From contig JARFXM010000006.1 in the NCBI GenBank assembly GCA_029532625.1, positions 3,534,001 to 3,598,000 on the forward strand: a stretch of 64,000 nt of DNA. The letters are read 5' to 3'. Below the pieces are notes generated by a model that had not been told where the DNA came from, did not search any database, and saw nothing but the letters and a program-made list of their open reading frames with translations. This document shows positions 32,647 through 42,817 of the stretch, in pieces. The stretch is from Lomentospora prolificans. Lineage: Eukaryota; Ascomycota; Sordariomycetes; Microascales; Microascaceae. Numbering within the stretch: position 1 is the first letter of the stretch; the number at the start of each line of letters is the position of its first letter. Position numbers and translations under genes: made by a program.

Positions 32647-35598
32647 ATGAAAGCGGTGGCGGCGCACTCGGCTAGGGTTTCTAGTACAAGCCCAGACGAT
32701 ACTACACATCGTGGAAGCAGCATTATGCTGGCTTCTAGGCACGCCGGGGTGCTTACTACCCCGCAAGCTATTCGCCGAGTAGCTTTGGAGTTTAGCAAAT
32801 ACATGCCCGAGAGGCGCGAAGGAGATGCGATCGCCATGGTCGAAGCTTTGGCCCGCGGCGACAAGGCGGCAGCGAAACAGCATGAAATCCAACTGTTCTT
32901 GTACCAGCTATCTAACAACCTGATAACAGACGACGATGATGAGTTTATTGACGACCACGGAAAGGACACCAAAATCATGCGCATGTTTAGGGATATTAAC
33001 CTCCCTATGAGGGTGTGGAAGGAACACTTTGTTAAAACGATAAAAGAGCCCACTGGCATGGCTTTTATCGAGAACCTGCTAGAAGCGGCCGTGAACACAG
33101 AGTCTGTTGATCTCTGTGAGGCCTTACTCGAAAGCGGCGCCGATCCTGATAAGATAGTCGACTCATTCATGACGGGCCGGCGCGAGCGGCCAGTGCAGAT
33201 AGCCATGGATTGCCGCGTCTTAAATTTGGATATTCTGAAGCTGTTTGTCCGTTTTGGCGCTGACGTGAACCTTACCAGCCCAGGGGAGCCTATGGCCGCT
33301 CTACACAAGGCGGCCGAAAAGTCCACCGTGGAAGCCGTCAAGCTTCTGGTAGAGGCCGGAGCCAATATCAGAGCGCACATGGCCCATGGCAAGGCCTGGG
33401 GTTCCGTCCTTACGTGTGCTGCTGGAGGGGAGAGCTGGGCGAGTAGTTGCGACGATGACGAGCTAGAAGCCGCAAGTCCGCTGCGAACATTCACTACATT
33501 GAAATACCTGCTACCGCTATTCGACCGGGAGGAAGATTATCGATATATACAGAGCGGTCTTATCGTGGCAGCTTCGGCGGGCAGAAAGGACCTGATTCCC
33601 CTCTTTCTCGAGGCTGGCGCGGATATCAACGCAGCAGCCTACCAAGGGTTTACGCCTCTCTTGGCCGCCGCTACATCCTCTTATGACGGTAGCCACATCG
33701 CCATGGTCAGGATGCTGATCGATCTAGGCGCGGACCCCAACAAAGGCAGGGAGCTTGGGCCCAGGTCGAACGTCCTGCGTCCGATCCATCATGCCGCCGC
33801 GCGTAGTGATGACGGGCTCGTCGCGCTTCTTATTGAAAGCGGTGCCGACATAAACGCTCGCGTCACTATTGGCACGGAGCACCATGCCACAACTCTAGGT
33901 AGTGCCTTTGAGAGTGCTTACAGATCGTCGGGCAGCGGAAGGTACATGGCCGAAACTACATTGCAGATTGCGCTCGTTCGACATAAAGCTGGGGAGACTT
34001 ACTGGCGAAAGGGCCCCGCCGCACCACTGGCTTTGGTCCGCGCCGGGGCTTCCCTTGTTGGTGGCGAACTCGTCGGAGCTGCTCGGTTTGAGTCCGTTGA
34101 ATTAGTCCAAGAGCTCCTAGATCGAGGGGCTGAGGTCAACGCCACGGATTGGACTGGGCGCACGGCGTTGCTTACTTGTATCGATCTGGGTCATTTCAAT
34201 CTCGTCTGGACCCTTCTCCAAGCGGGCGCCAAGCTATGCGGCGGAGAGCTGACTGCGGCCGCAAAAGGAGGGAGCAAGGAGACGATTGAAATGTTGCTAC
34301 AGCATGGCGCCTGTTTCGATCCAGAAGATGGATCGGAGGAACTATTGCTCGAGGCGGCGGCGACTGGAAGAAACTGGGACATGCTCTGTTGGCTTATAGA
34401 AAAGGAGGGTGAAGGGGTAGGGGAATACAGACCGGTTATCCTGTGCGCAGCTGTGTGCTCTGACCTAGGGATGAACCCGAATTGGCAAAAGGTCGTGGAG
34501 ATGCTTATCCGGCGGAGACAACCAGACACACCCGTTCATATTTATGAGGCCACAGCTATGGCTTATGCAGCTGCCCACGGGCAAAAGCGACTTCTGGTCC
34601 GGCTACTCCAGCTCGGCGTACCCGGTACTTGTGTCTTACCCTATGGAGGCGACAGGGCCCTACATTATCTTACCAGCGGCTGGAGGAAAAGCTTGCAGGA
34701 TGCCTACAAGAAGCCATTCTGGAGAGATTGCGACAACCTACGAAGTTCACCTTTGACGCCTGCCATCGTATTGAAGCAATGGAAGACGGTGAGGATGCTC
34801 TTGGACGCGGGGTGTCGACCCGACAGACTATCTATCCTTGTAGCTGTGGAGCTCACAGATATACCAACCTGGTACAAGGAGGAAATGACACCAGAGGATC
34901 TAGAGGCCTACTCCGCCAAGACGTTCTCGTTAGTGAGGAGATTGACAGAAATCATGGACTTTGACGACATTAACTTTTCCGCATACCCCATCACGCCAAC
35001 ACCCTTGCAAGCGGCGGCGCACTTCAAAGCACGCAACGTCGTCAGCCTGCTCCTTTCCCGCGGCGTCGACGGCAACGTCCCGCCGGCTGACAACCCCAAT
35101 CCCGAACATATGGACAGAAGCGACGTCATGCCGCGCTACGCCCTCCAGGCCGCGGTCGAAAGCGGTGACACGGAAATGATTGATATGCTCATCGCCGCCG
35201 GCGCAAACGTGAACGCCCCGGCAGCTTACGAGTCGGGAGCCACGGCGCTGCAGATCGCGGCGAGCACAGGCCAAATAGGCACGGCGCGAAAGCTCATCAG
35301 CCTAGGGGCGGATGTGAATGCCGATAGGGCGGTGGTGCATGGGAGGATGGCACTCGAAGCTGCGGCGGAGCGCGGGAGGTTGGATATGGTGCAGTTCCTG
35401 TTGGAGTCAGGTGCCGGTATTACGGGGGACCATGAGAGGGTGTATTACCGGTCTATAAGGTTTGCGAGGAAGAGTGGATATGGAGCTGTGGTCAAGTTGA
35501 TTGAGAAATGGAAACGAGAGCATTATGGAGACGATGAAGAAGACGACTCTGATCTGTTTTACACAAGTGAAGAAAGCGACGATGGGTATTACGATTAA
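32647..35598 (+). CDS. ankyrin-repeat protein, 983 aa
   Basis: One continuous frame of 983 codons. Ankyrin repeats run from about residue 155 to 955. Clear examples are VDLCEALLESGADPD, AVKLLVEAGANI, LIPLFLEAGADINAAAYQG, MVRMLIDLGADPN, LVALLIESGADINARV, LVQELLDRGAEVNATDWTG, MIDMLIAAGANVNAP and TARKLISLGADVNAD. The first 150 residues are charged and without a named domain, and the tail is acidic (DDEEDDSDLFYTSEESDD). Such proteins are scaffolds; many fungal ones are lineage-specific and some have N-terminal Clr5, F-box or NACHT domains, none of which I see. The start could be at a later Met (residue 27). No intron is needed. Its partner is unknown. Confidence 0.88.
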   Translation: MKAVAAHSARVSSTSPDDTTHRGSSIMLASRHAGVLTTPQAIRRVALEFSKYMPERREGDAIAMVEALARGDKAAAKQHEIQLFLYQLSNNLITDDDDEFIDDHGKDTKIMRMFRDINLPMRVWKEHFVKTIKEPTGMAFIENLLEAAVNTESVDLCEALLESGADPDKIVDSFMTGRRERPVQIAMDCRVLNLDILKLFVRFGADVNLTSPGEPMAALHKAAEKSTVEAVKLLVEAGANIRAHMAHGKAWGSVLTCAAGGESWASSCDDDELEAASPLRTFTTLKYLLPLFDREEDYRYIQSGLIVAASAGRKDLIPLFLEAGADINAAAYQGFTPLLAAATSSYDGSHIAMVRMLIDLGADPNKGRELGPRSNVLRPIHHAAARSDDGLVALLIESGADINARVTIGTEHHATTLGSAFESAYRSSGSGRYMAETTLQIALVRHKAGETYWRKGPAAPLALVRAGASLVGGELVGAARFESVELVQELLDRGAEVNATDWTGRTALLTCIDLGHFNLVWTLLQAGAKLCGGELTAAAKGGSKETIEMLLQHGACFDPEDGSEELLLEAAATGRNWDMLCWLIEKEGEGVGEYRPVILCAAVCSDLGMNPNWQKVVEMLIRRRQPDTPVHIYEATAMAYAAAHGQKRLLVRLLQLGVPGTCVLPYGGDRALHYLTSGWRKSLQDAYKKPFWRDCDNLRSSPLTPAIVLKQWKTVRMLLDAGCRPDRLSILVAVELTDIPTWYKEEMTPEDLEAYSAKTFSLVRRLTEIMDFDDINFSAYPITPTPLQAAAHFKARNVVSLLLSRGVDGNVPPADNPNPEHMDRSDVMPRYALQAAVESGDTEMIDMLIAAGANVNAPAAYESGATALQIAASTGQIGTARKLISLGADVNADRAVVHGRMALEAAAERGRLDMVQFLLESGAGITGDHERVYYRSIRFARKSGYGAVVKLIEKWKREHYGDDEEDDSDLFYTSEESDDGYYD

Positions 35599-35714
35599 GG
35601 TCGGCTAGCTCTTAGGCTGGATATAGAAGAGTGAAGGCGGAGGAAAAGGCTTCATTTACACGCACGCAACAATATAAGCAATATAGAGCGATGGAGCCTA
35701 AAAGTGGCGGCCAT

Positions 35715-36218
35715 TCACTCTGCCTTTGACCTCTTGTCCTCTTCACCTTGTTCTCGCAGCAACCTGACGCAGTACGCAGACCCCAGTCCAAAGAAGATAT
35801 TTCCCACGAAATCCATAAACAGCCACTTCGTAAAAACACCGCGACCCGGCCCAACACCGTACCATGCATTGAAAAATATGTACGGGACCATGGCTAGCCC
35901 AAAACAAGTGAAGCTGCGCTCGTCCATCGGCGCAGTGCCTAGGAGGAGGCCGGCCGTCATGGCCTGAGCGCCAAAGCAGCGCATCAAGAGGCCAGTTGTG
36001 GCGTTGTAGACGGCGTACGCGGGGCTCAGACTCAGTGAGATGACCGAAGCAGGGTGTAGGAGGCACCTAGGCGCAGTTAGCTTGGTCGGCGGGTCCGTCG
36101 CGGTTACGAGGTCCCTGCGACGGTGAGGAGAGACGAACCAGGCTCCCATGCTAGAATACCCAACGGCCATGGCGGTTTGTAGCCGGCGCACGAATTGGAT
36201 CCTTTGGGGGGTCGTCAT
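35715..36218 (-). CDS. small integral membrane protein, 167 aa
   Basis: An uninterrupted frame of 167 codons with about four hydrophobic segments: PASVISLSLSPAYAVYNATTGL, AMTAGLLLGTAP, CFGLAMVPYIFFNAWY and LFMDFVGNIFFGLGSAYCV. It ends in a charged, probably cytosolic tail (LLREQGEEDKRSKAE). No enzymatic motif is recognised. It lies tail to tail with the ankyrin gene, 117 bp apart. The segment RRRDLVTATDPPTKLTAP could hide a short intron, but none is required. Confidence 0.65.
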   Translation of the reverse strand: MTTPQRIQFVRRLQTAMAVGYSSMGAWFVSPHRRRDLVTATDPPTKLTAPRCLLHPASVISLSLSPAYAVYNATTGLLMRCFGAQAMTAGLLLGTAPMDERSFTCFGLAMVPYIFFNAWYGVGPGRGVFTKWLFMDFVGNIFFGLGSAYCVRLLREQGEEDKRSKAE

Positions 36219-36454
36219 CTTGGCAGGATCTTTTCAAATATTGAGCTCGAGGGGACGAAAGTAAGAGCCGTTGGAAGGAAAAACAAAGGCGAGGCATGTG
36301 AGGTTGGAAAATTTCCGAGCTCAGTTGGATCCGAACTAACGCGCGCTTACTGTCGGTGGATGTGGCGTCTTTCGCGTGAGGCGTAGCCGGCGGATGCTCG
36401 TCATGGCAGCTCTAGGCTAGCGACACAGAGTCTACCGAATCCTCTATTATATTA
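36219..36454. other. short intergenic, promoter of small membrane protein
   Basis: Nothing specific is seen. It lies between the start of the small membrane protein gene and a tandem repeat. Confidence 0.4.
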
Positions 36455-36595
36455 ACCATACTCCATTCAGTCTACTTACTCTCTACTCATTCAGTCTACT
36501 CTATTCAGTCTACCTATTCACTCTCTACTCATTTAATCTACTCGAATTAGTCTATTTAATCTACTTTATTTAGTCTAATCTATTCAGTCCGCTTC
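36455..36595. repeat. degenerate tandem repeat of (ATTCAGTCTACT)-like units
   Basis: About ten imperfect units of 11-16 bp with the core TCAGTCTACT or TTAATCTACT stand in tandem over 140 bp. Later units show C-to-T and G-to-A changes. It looks like a decayed minisatellite with no gene. Confidence 0.7.
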
Positions 36596-36599
36596 CTTT

Positions 36600-37830
36600 G
36601 AGATTGCGATATTTACGATTTCCAGACTCATCCTTTGTCGTATGAGTGTGGGTTTGACGGGGGCTTCGCCTTGGGCTTCATCTCCAGCTCCTCTGACGCC
36701 TCAGCCCAGCACGTAACTACCAGCCGAAAATCTCTGATCGGCCTCCGCAGCGCAAAAAGGGCCCAATTACGACACCGATTCACGAGCGGCAGGTGGTTCG
36801 GTTCGGCCCTATTCGTCTCTTCCCGCTCATCTTGCACAAGAAACCAAGCCAGCTGAGGGCCGCTTGATTTGGGAAGCGAGGACTCTGAAAAGTGCCTGGT
36901 AGGCGGACTTGACAACGCAAAAAAGTCTGGTATGGCGGAAAACATTGCCTTCACATACGATTGAAGTGTGTGAAGAAACTATTACTTATGCAATCATAGA
37001 ACCGCTGGCTATGGTTTCTAGTCTATTGAACCTCCTTAGAGTAGGAACACGGGGAGGGCCTGGCCAGCGAGAGGCAGGGGCAGAGCAGACTGAATCCGAG
37101 TTACCAACCGTACTTTAAGTTCCTGTTCCAATTCAGAGAAATGATATTCCTATGTGTATTATTTTTGTCTTATATTTAGTTGTACTATGGATCCCGTCAC
37201 GGACCCCAACCGGCAGGAATGACAACATGAAGCCACCTAGCACACCCTTTGGATCCATCGGTTCCTCAGTCCCCCGTTCGCGTCCTTAATCCACTTATAG
37301 CCACAGATGCACCCTCGGAGTAGCCTTGTCCCTCAAATTCTCCTACAACGGGGCTCACATTGACAGAGAACCCCACTTCGTTCCCCATTTCCTTCCAAGT
37401 CTCAACGCCAAGTTATCCTGTACCTCCCTAAACTCTCCCGTCGAGAACCACTTCCTCAAGTGCCCAGCCCCATACTGACAAGAAGGCAGCCGATGAGAAC
37501 AACGCCCACCCGGAGATGTACGGCAAATATAGTGTCTACACTCTACACCAATGGCCTGGGAGATGTCTTCTGGGACACCTTACCTTGTTCGAGCAATGGA
37601 GAACGACTAACACGTTCGACGCTTATATATTCGAGAAAGCTTGTTATCTACATCACCGGCTCATACGTCAAACGGGGCGTCGAGAAATTTAGACTACAAT
37701 TCTTCCGTCGTAATTGATCATATGGTAGATTTCGCGTGGTATGGTTAGAAGTACTCCCCGGAGCAGTATTTCGGAAGAAGGATCTCCAGACTTGCTAACT
37801 GAGCATGTTCCCAAAGCGGCATAGCAATTC
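36600..37830. other. 1.2-kb intergenic
   Basis: No supported gene. Open frames at 36628-36954, 36909-37118 and 37460-37717 are short and motif-free. The right end is the 3' flank of the sugar porter gene. Confidence 0.4.
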
Positions 37831-39524
37831 TTAATTTATCTTATAAGTCCCCATCGCCCTCGGGCTCACCTTACGCTGGAACATCAAATCAATCTCATCA
37901 TATCGACGGCCCTTGAGCTCGGGAACAAAGAACCAACTCCAAACAAAAGCAATAAAGGCCAGTCCGCCAAATATGAATCCAACCTTGCCCTTGAGATTCG
38001 CCTCATCGGGATTGACCAAGTAAGGAATCATAAAGTTCATCGCGATGCCCATGACAGCTTGGGTCGCTGTCGCTAGAGCCATCGTCTTCGCCTTCAGCGC
38101 AGTATTGCTAGTCTCGCCGAGAATAACAAAAGCCATGGCGCCAATCGTGGCGAAATACACAAAGGCGTATATGACTGTGCAGGCGGCCTGAACCCATTGA
38201 GCCCCGTTGGCAGGAACTACGTCCATGATGCCGATGAGAAGAAGCAAAACTGTCAAGGCAATCATTCCAGTGAGGAAAACCTTGCGGCCTCCGAATGAGT
38301 TCACCACGAACCAACTGCAAATGTTGCCCGCAACGCCGCAAGCTGTGACGCCGACGCCCAAGTCGAAGCTACGGGAGTCGGGCAGACCCGCGAGCTGAAA
38401 GAAATAGGTCGAGTAGCCGAGAACGAAGATGATGCCGACGAAATGCTGGCAAAGAAAAACACCCATGCTGATCATAGTACGGACAAGATTGGGGCCTTTA
38501 ACGCACTCGGCCCACGTTCCTTGGTTCTCGGAAGAAGAGTTTTCCTCCGCAATGGTTTGCTCGAGACTCTCAAGCTTCGCGTCGACGTCAATAGTAGCTC
38601 CGTAAAGTTTGATAAGCGACTTCTTTGCCTCTTCTCGCTTACCCCTACGGGCTAGGTACCATGGTGTTTCGGGGGCGAAGGGCAATCCGACAGCCAGGAA
38701 GAGAATGAAAAAGAATTGAGTGGCAAAAGGGCCACGATACGCCCAGGCATCGGTCCTCTCACCAAAGCCCTTGACGACGGCATTTGATAGGAGCTGACCA
38801 GTGGCAACGCCGAGATTGACACCGGCAGTTGAAATACCTCGTAGCACGACAGGCGTAATCTCGGACGTGGCTAGAGGAGCGAGCGTAAGGAAGAATCCGA
38901 GACCAAATCCCAAGATAAGCTTTGATATGACGAAAGCAGCATTCGAATCGGAAAACATCTCGCCAAAAATACCGCCGGTGGTTATGCACAGTCCGATGAA
39001 AAGAGACCATTTTCGGCCGATGTGGTCGCAGACCCAGGAGCAGAGAAAACCGCCGAAAAATTGGCCGACGCTGCTAACGACGTTGAACGCTGTCTGCCAG
39101 GAAGCAGGCAAGATAGCTTCTCCATCTTCCAAGTATCTATGCGCCTTCGTTAGACATGCGGATTTCGTGATGACGGTGCTTATCGTAACGTACCCAAAGT
39201 TTTGTCGGAAGGATGCTACGGAGATCATGGCGCCGTTGACTTGAGCGTCGAAACCCCTAGGCAAATTTTGCGTAAGCAAACGTCCACTTATGCGTATCCG
39301 TGGAGGGGGGCGTACCATCCTACGGCTGCCATGGCCCAGTAGAAGGACCACCAGACGAGGGCTGGGTGGTCCTTGATTGCTTGGTGAAGGGTGAGGGCCT
39401 GCTCCTCTTCTCGGTCGGAGTGCATGTTGCCCTTCAAGTCGGCATACTCTTGGGTTGACACATCAAGCTTGACAATATTAACATCTGCCTGACCACCCAG
39501 GCTTGCGGGGTGGGACACGTCCAT
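37831..39524 (-). CDS. MFS sugar porter (maltose/alpha-glucoside permease-like), three exons
   Basis: Exons 39524-39316, 39256-39194 and 39136-37831 join in frame to 525 residues; both introns (59 and 57 nt) have GTACGY donors, the second with CTAAC. Twelve membrane helices are expected. The sugar-porter signatures are present: CDHIGRKWS (loop 2-3, D-x2-G-R-K), SEITPVVLRG after helix 4 and FAPETPWYLARRGKREEA after helix 6. The long cytosolic N-terminus and overall look fit fungal proton symporters for disaccharides or oligosaccharides rather than hexose carriers, which is an inference. It acts at the plasma membrane. It is divergent from a Zn2Cys6 regulator gene, and the shared upstream DNA carries two copies of a 15-bp word also found before the GH5 gene. 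Confidence 0.92.
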
Positions 39525-39936
39525 AACGTGGCGTATAATATAGTGTGATCAAAGGGACGGAGATTAGGAATAGGTCAACGGAGTAATAAAAAGCGAGGTG
39601 GTTCCTTATGAAGACCGATATCAAAAGAAAATGGATAGGAGAGGCTCAGAAGGATATCATTGGATATATATCTTGATTCCGTCGGGACCCGTCTGTCAGT
39701 GATTTATTTACCTTTCTCTCAGACTTGTAGCTGCGATTAACGTCCGCAGTGCCTGGCAAACGTTAAGTCGACAGGGCAGCGACGAGCAGGCTAGCAATGG
39801 AACCAATGGCATGTCACCACCCCGAAGCTTGCCCCATGGGTCGAGATGCCGATCTGGGGAAGGGTCGCGTGGTTTGGAGAAAGCGTTGATCCGGGGTTTT
39901 GCGGGGATTGCCCAATTGTTGACTGTCAGATGAAGG

Positions 39937-39955
39937 TTCGAGCGACACTCCCCGA
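39937..39955 (+). promoter_or_regulatory. candidate cluster operator, copy 1 (19 bp)
   Basis: TTCGAGCGACACTCCCCGA. It is identical over 19 bp to the reverse complement of 42584-42602 and over 15 bp to 40378-40392. It lies about 410-430 bp upstream of the porter start codon. It contains one CCG/CGG triplet, as bound by Zn2Cys6 proteins. Function is inferred from repetition and position. Confidence 0.6.
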
Positions 39956-40377
39956 GCGAGGAAGTTGACTAGCCAGGCGGACATGAAAATCTTGCTTCGC
40001 ACCACCCCTGCAACTCTCCACATGCTTTGGGTTTCTTGCTAGCTCGTTCCTGGCTTCTTCGGTAGACCTGGGGGAGTTGTGGATTCGATCAAAGTAAAAT
40101 ACATTTGTGGATTTAGCTATTGTCCGTCACTGTCACCTGGATGCGGCGTCTTAATCTTCTCAAGTCCCATTGGGATTGTTACGCCTCAGCACTCTGACAG
40201 CAGGATGCGGATCTTGATTCCGACATGTTGCACTCGGTGAAAATCCGCGCTGAGCCCATCTGGTGCGCAGTGATGTGGCAATGCTAGTCCAAAATTGGCA
40301 AGGTGCGTTGGGAATATTCAACTGATCTTGCGGGAGCGGCGCTAATGAATTCTTGTTCGGCAGGTATCGTCGTTAAA

Positions 40378-40392
40378 AGCGACACTCCCCGA
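40378..40392 (+). promoter_or_regulatory. candidate cluster operator, copy 2 (15 bp)
   Basis: AGCGACACTCCCCGA, the same orientation as copy 1. It lies about 173-187 bp upstream of the annotated regulator start, a good place for autoregulation. Confidence 0.6.
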
Positions 40393-40564
40393 TGCCCGAA
40401 CGTGGACCAACATCTTTTACAATTTCCATCTTGCGTGCAGCGGCTGAGGCGACATCCCGCGAACTCACTCCTTCTTGTAGTCACTAAGCCGTGTCTTCTC
40501 TCTTTCTCAAACCTCATTCGCCCCGCACGTACGCCCTCGCGGCTGCGTCACTCCACATTTCTCC

Positions 40565-42391
40565 TTGGTAAACCGGCGCCATTCCAACAAGATGGCCAGC
40601 CATGATGGAGCTGAACGGCGCCCCGGCAAAAGACCGGCCGCAAGAGGAACCGCATTCTACCCCAGAAAGAGAGCGAACGCCGCATGTCAAGTCTGCCGAG
40701 CTCGCAAGACCAAATGCGACAATGGAAAGCCCGCATGCTCGTACTGCGTTAGCGTCGGTGCGACGTGCATTCAGTCTCCGGTGGACCTTTCCTCGTTCGA
40801 TCCAGCCAGTCTCAAGATCCTGGAGAGGCTGGATGATCTGGAGAGGTTGATGAAGTCACAAAATGGCTCTGCTTCTTCTCCTCAATCCGTACATCATGAG
40901 CAGACAGCTCAGCCCAGTCCCGCTTCCAACCTCTCCCGAGAACAAGACCACGTCCGATTGCGCAGCGTTTTGCCGGAAACACTCGATAGTCTCTTGACGC
41001 TATCCGTGTTTTCACCGTACGCTCCGGATGAATTACCTCTTCACGGTTTCAAGGCGAACATTTATCCCCACTCCGCCACAAATACTACGTTGGGGAGGCT
41101 CCTGGACATGGACTTGCAGACTATCAACAAGCTATTAGACAACTTCATCATCTACGTGCACTGTAAGAACCCAATCTTTGATGAAGTCTCTATCCGAAAG
41201 CGGGTGACGAGTGTTATCATTGAGGGACTTGATTGGTCTCCCAATTCATGCTTGGCTCTGATCATCTGCGCTCTGGGCCGGCTCTCCACCCCGTTTGGGT
41301 CCAGCCTGGAAACTCAACCAGACTCAGCCGCATACCTCGAGTCACAGTGCTTCTTCCAAGCAGCCCAGAGAAGGATCGGCTCGCTACTCTGCCAAGATGA
41401 CATTCTTGGAGCCCAGTGCTTATTCCTATCAGGGGTCTACCTGATGTGCATCTACCAACCTTTCCATGCATGGCGCTTCTTCTCCCAAGCGCTTGCCGCA
41501 TGCCAGACCCTACCGTTCTTGAAACGAGCGTACAATATTCGACCAGTACCGGCGCCTACTCCTGGCCTAATGCACTTTGATTCCGACGAAACGCAGGAAC
41601 AGGCAATCTACTGGTCCTCTTGGAAGTCGGAGCGCGAGGTGAGACAGGAATTGACTCTCCCGGATTTTGAAATAAGCCACCCTACGCAGAGTCTCTACCC
41701 GCCTTTCTTCCCGACGCCCCCACAGCTGCAGGAGTCGTCGAACAATACCAGTGATTCGGAGAGGCGGCGAACCTCGTGGCTTTTCTACCTAGCCGAAATA
41801 TCGCTGAGACGGCTCTCAAGTAGAATTTGCCACGAAATTCTTGAGTTCAAAAGTCGTTCCGAGTCGGATGCTGCGTTTTTGAACGACTTGGTGATGCAGA
41901 TACCGGAATATGAACGACAAGTGCAGCAGTGGTCGGACAACCTTCCACCAGAGCTTTCCCCGCAGGCCGTTCCCGGAGAAGATGGCGTCTGCCTTTTTGT
42001 GATTCAAGGGCACCTTGTGAATATCTACGAGATCTTGTACTGGCCTTTCGTGATGCTCTACTTTTCGACCCGCCAATCGGGCGTAATACCCATAAGTTTG
42101 AGGGCGCGAGAGTTGGCGGAGAAGGGCCTTGCGATCCATGTTCGCCGTTTACATGTCAATGAACCTGGTTTCTTCTACAGGCACCACGGAACTTGGTTCA
42201 TGCTGAGGACATGTATACGGAGTTGCGTCATTTTGGCTGAAGCGGCCTTTTTGGCGTGCGAGATGCCTCGTGGGTGGCAAATGGCTGTTGAACAGACGAT
42301 AAGGCTCGTCAGCTTCTGGGAAGAGGAAATCCCAGACTTGCAAGGGTGGAGGGCTATATTTCGGCGGATTTTGCCTGAATTAAACGGTTAA
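40565..42391 (+). CDS. Zn2Cys6 (GAL4-type) transcription factor
   Basis: A single frame of 608 codons from ATG 40565; a second Met at 40592 (residue 10) is an equally good start. The binuclear zinc cluster is complete: Cys 41, 44, 51, 58, 61 and 68 in CQVCRARKTKCDNGKPAC followed by SYCVSVGATC, preceded by a basic stretch (YPRKRANAA). A short linker and a probable coiled-coil (ILERLDDLERLMKSQ) follow. The middle region (about 170-420) is typical of the fungal-specific transcription factor domain, with LLDNFIIYVHCKNPIFD and ALIICALGRL. It acts in the nucleus. Its place between a sugar porter and a GH5 hydrolase and the repeated 15-19 bp word in both promoters suggest that it controls this cluster, including itself. 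Confidence 0.92.
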   Translation: MVNRRHSNKMASHDGAERRPGKRPAARGTAFYPRKRANAACQVCRARKTKCDNGKPACSYCVSVGATCIQSPVDLSSFDPASLKILERLDDLERLMKSQNGSASSPQSVHHEQTAQPSPASNLSREQDHVRLRSVLPETLDSLLTLSVFSPYAPDELPLHGFKANIYPHSATNTTLGRLLDMDLQTINKLLDNFIIYVHCKNPIFDEVSIRKRVTSVIIEGLDWSPNSCLALIICALGRLSTPFGSSLETQPDSAAYLESQCFFQAAQRRIGSLLCQDDILGAQCLFLSGVYLMCIYQPFHAWRFFSQALAACQTLPFLKRAYNIRPVPAPTPGLMHFDSDETQEQAIYWSSWKSEREVRQELTLPDFEISHPTQSLYPPFFPTPPQLQESSNNTSDSERRRTSWLFYLAEISLRRLSSRICHEILEFKSRSESDAAFLNDLVMQIPEYERQVQQWSDNLPPELSPQAVPGEDGVCLFVIQGHLVNIYEILYWPFVMLYFSTRQSGVIPISLRARELAEKGLAIHVRRLHVNEPGFFYRHHGTWFMLRTCIRSCVILAEAAFLACEMPRGWQMAVEQTIRLVSFWEEEIPDLQGWRAIFRRILPELNG

Positions 42392-42817
42392 TATCACATG
42401 AGGAAGATTTGGCGTCTATTGCTTCAACTATACCTTCGTCCAAGCAACCTTGTGAGTTACTGATACTGCGCGTTGCTCTGTGTTGGTGAATTCAGCGCCG
42501 TACCGACGAGATTTCCGCATGGATCCATGTGGACCGATCTCTCCAACGAGCCAAGAAATTGGGCTAGCCGATGTGGGTCTACGTCGGGGAGTGTCGCTCG
42601 AAGTCAACAATATGGGGAACTGGCGGCTAACCCCTCGCCGCCTGTGCATCCGAGTAGAGCAGGTTTAGTAGTTCAAGTCATACAAGAGAACGGTTATAAG
42701 ACTGCGTTTCCAAAAGCCTCTGGTGCCTGGGCCCGCTGGTCGTTCAAACTATCTGATGATACCGCACTCAGTCTCCCATTCTACCTACTATTGATATTAC
42801 CATAATCCCTGTACACG
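42392..42817. promoter_or_regulatory. promoter region of GH5 gene
   Basis: The 426 bp between the regulator stop and the GH5 start. It holds the inverted third copy of the cluster word. Short open frames here have no motifs. Confidence 0.55.
42584..42602 (-). promoter_or_regulatory. candidate cluster operator, copy 3 (19 bp, inverted)
   Basis: TCGGGGAGTGTCGCTCGAA on the plus strand, the exact reverse complement of 39937-39955. It lies about 216-234 bp upstream of the GH5 start codon. Confidence 0.6.

Larger units (their letters stand above)
39525..40564. promoter_or_regulatory. divergent promoter region of sugar porter and Zn2Cys6 regulator
   Basis: This 1,040-bp stretch separates two divergently transcribed genes. 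It contains two direct copies of AGCGACACTCCCCGA (39941-39955 and 40378-40392). No credible open frame lies in it. Confidence 0.6.

Noticed and set aside
32622..33494. 290-codon minus-strand open frame
   Set aside because: It is antisense to the ankyrin-repeat gene, whose repeats are unmistakable on the plus strand; composition alone explains the open frame.
36455..36595. CRISPR-like array
   Set aside because: Units are contiguous, degenerate and without spacers, and the organism is a eukaryote.
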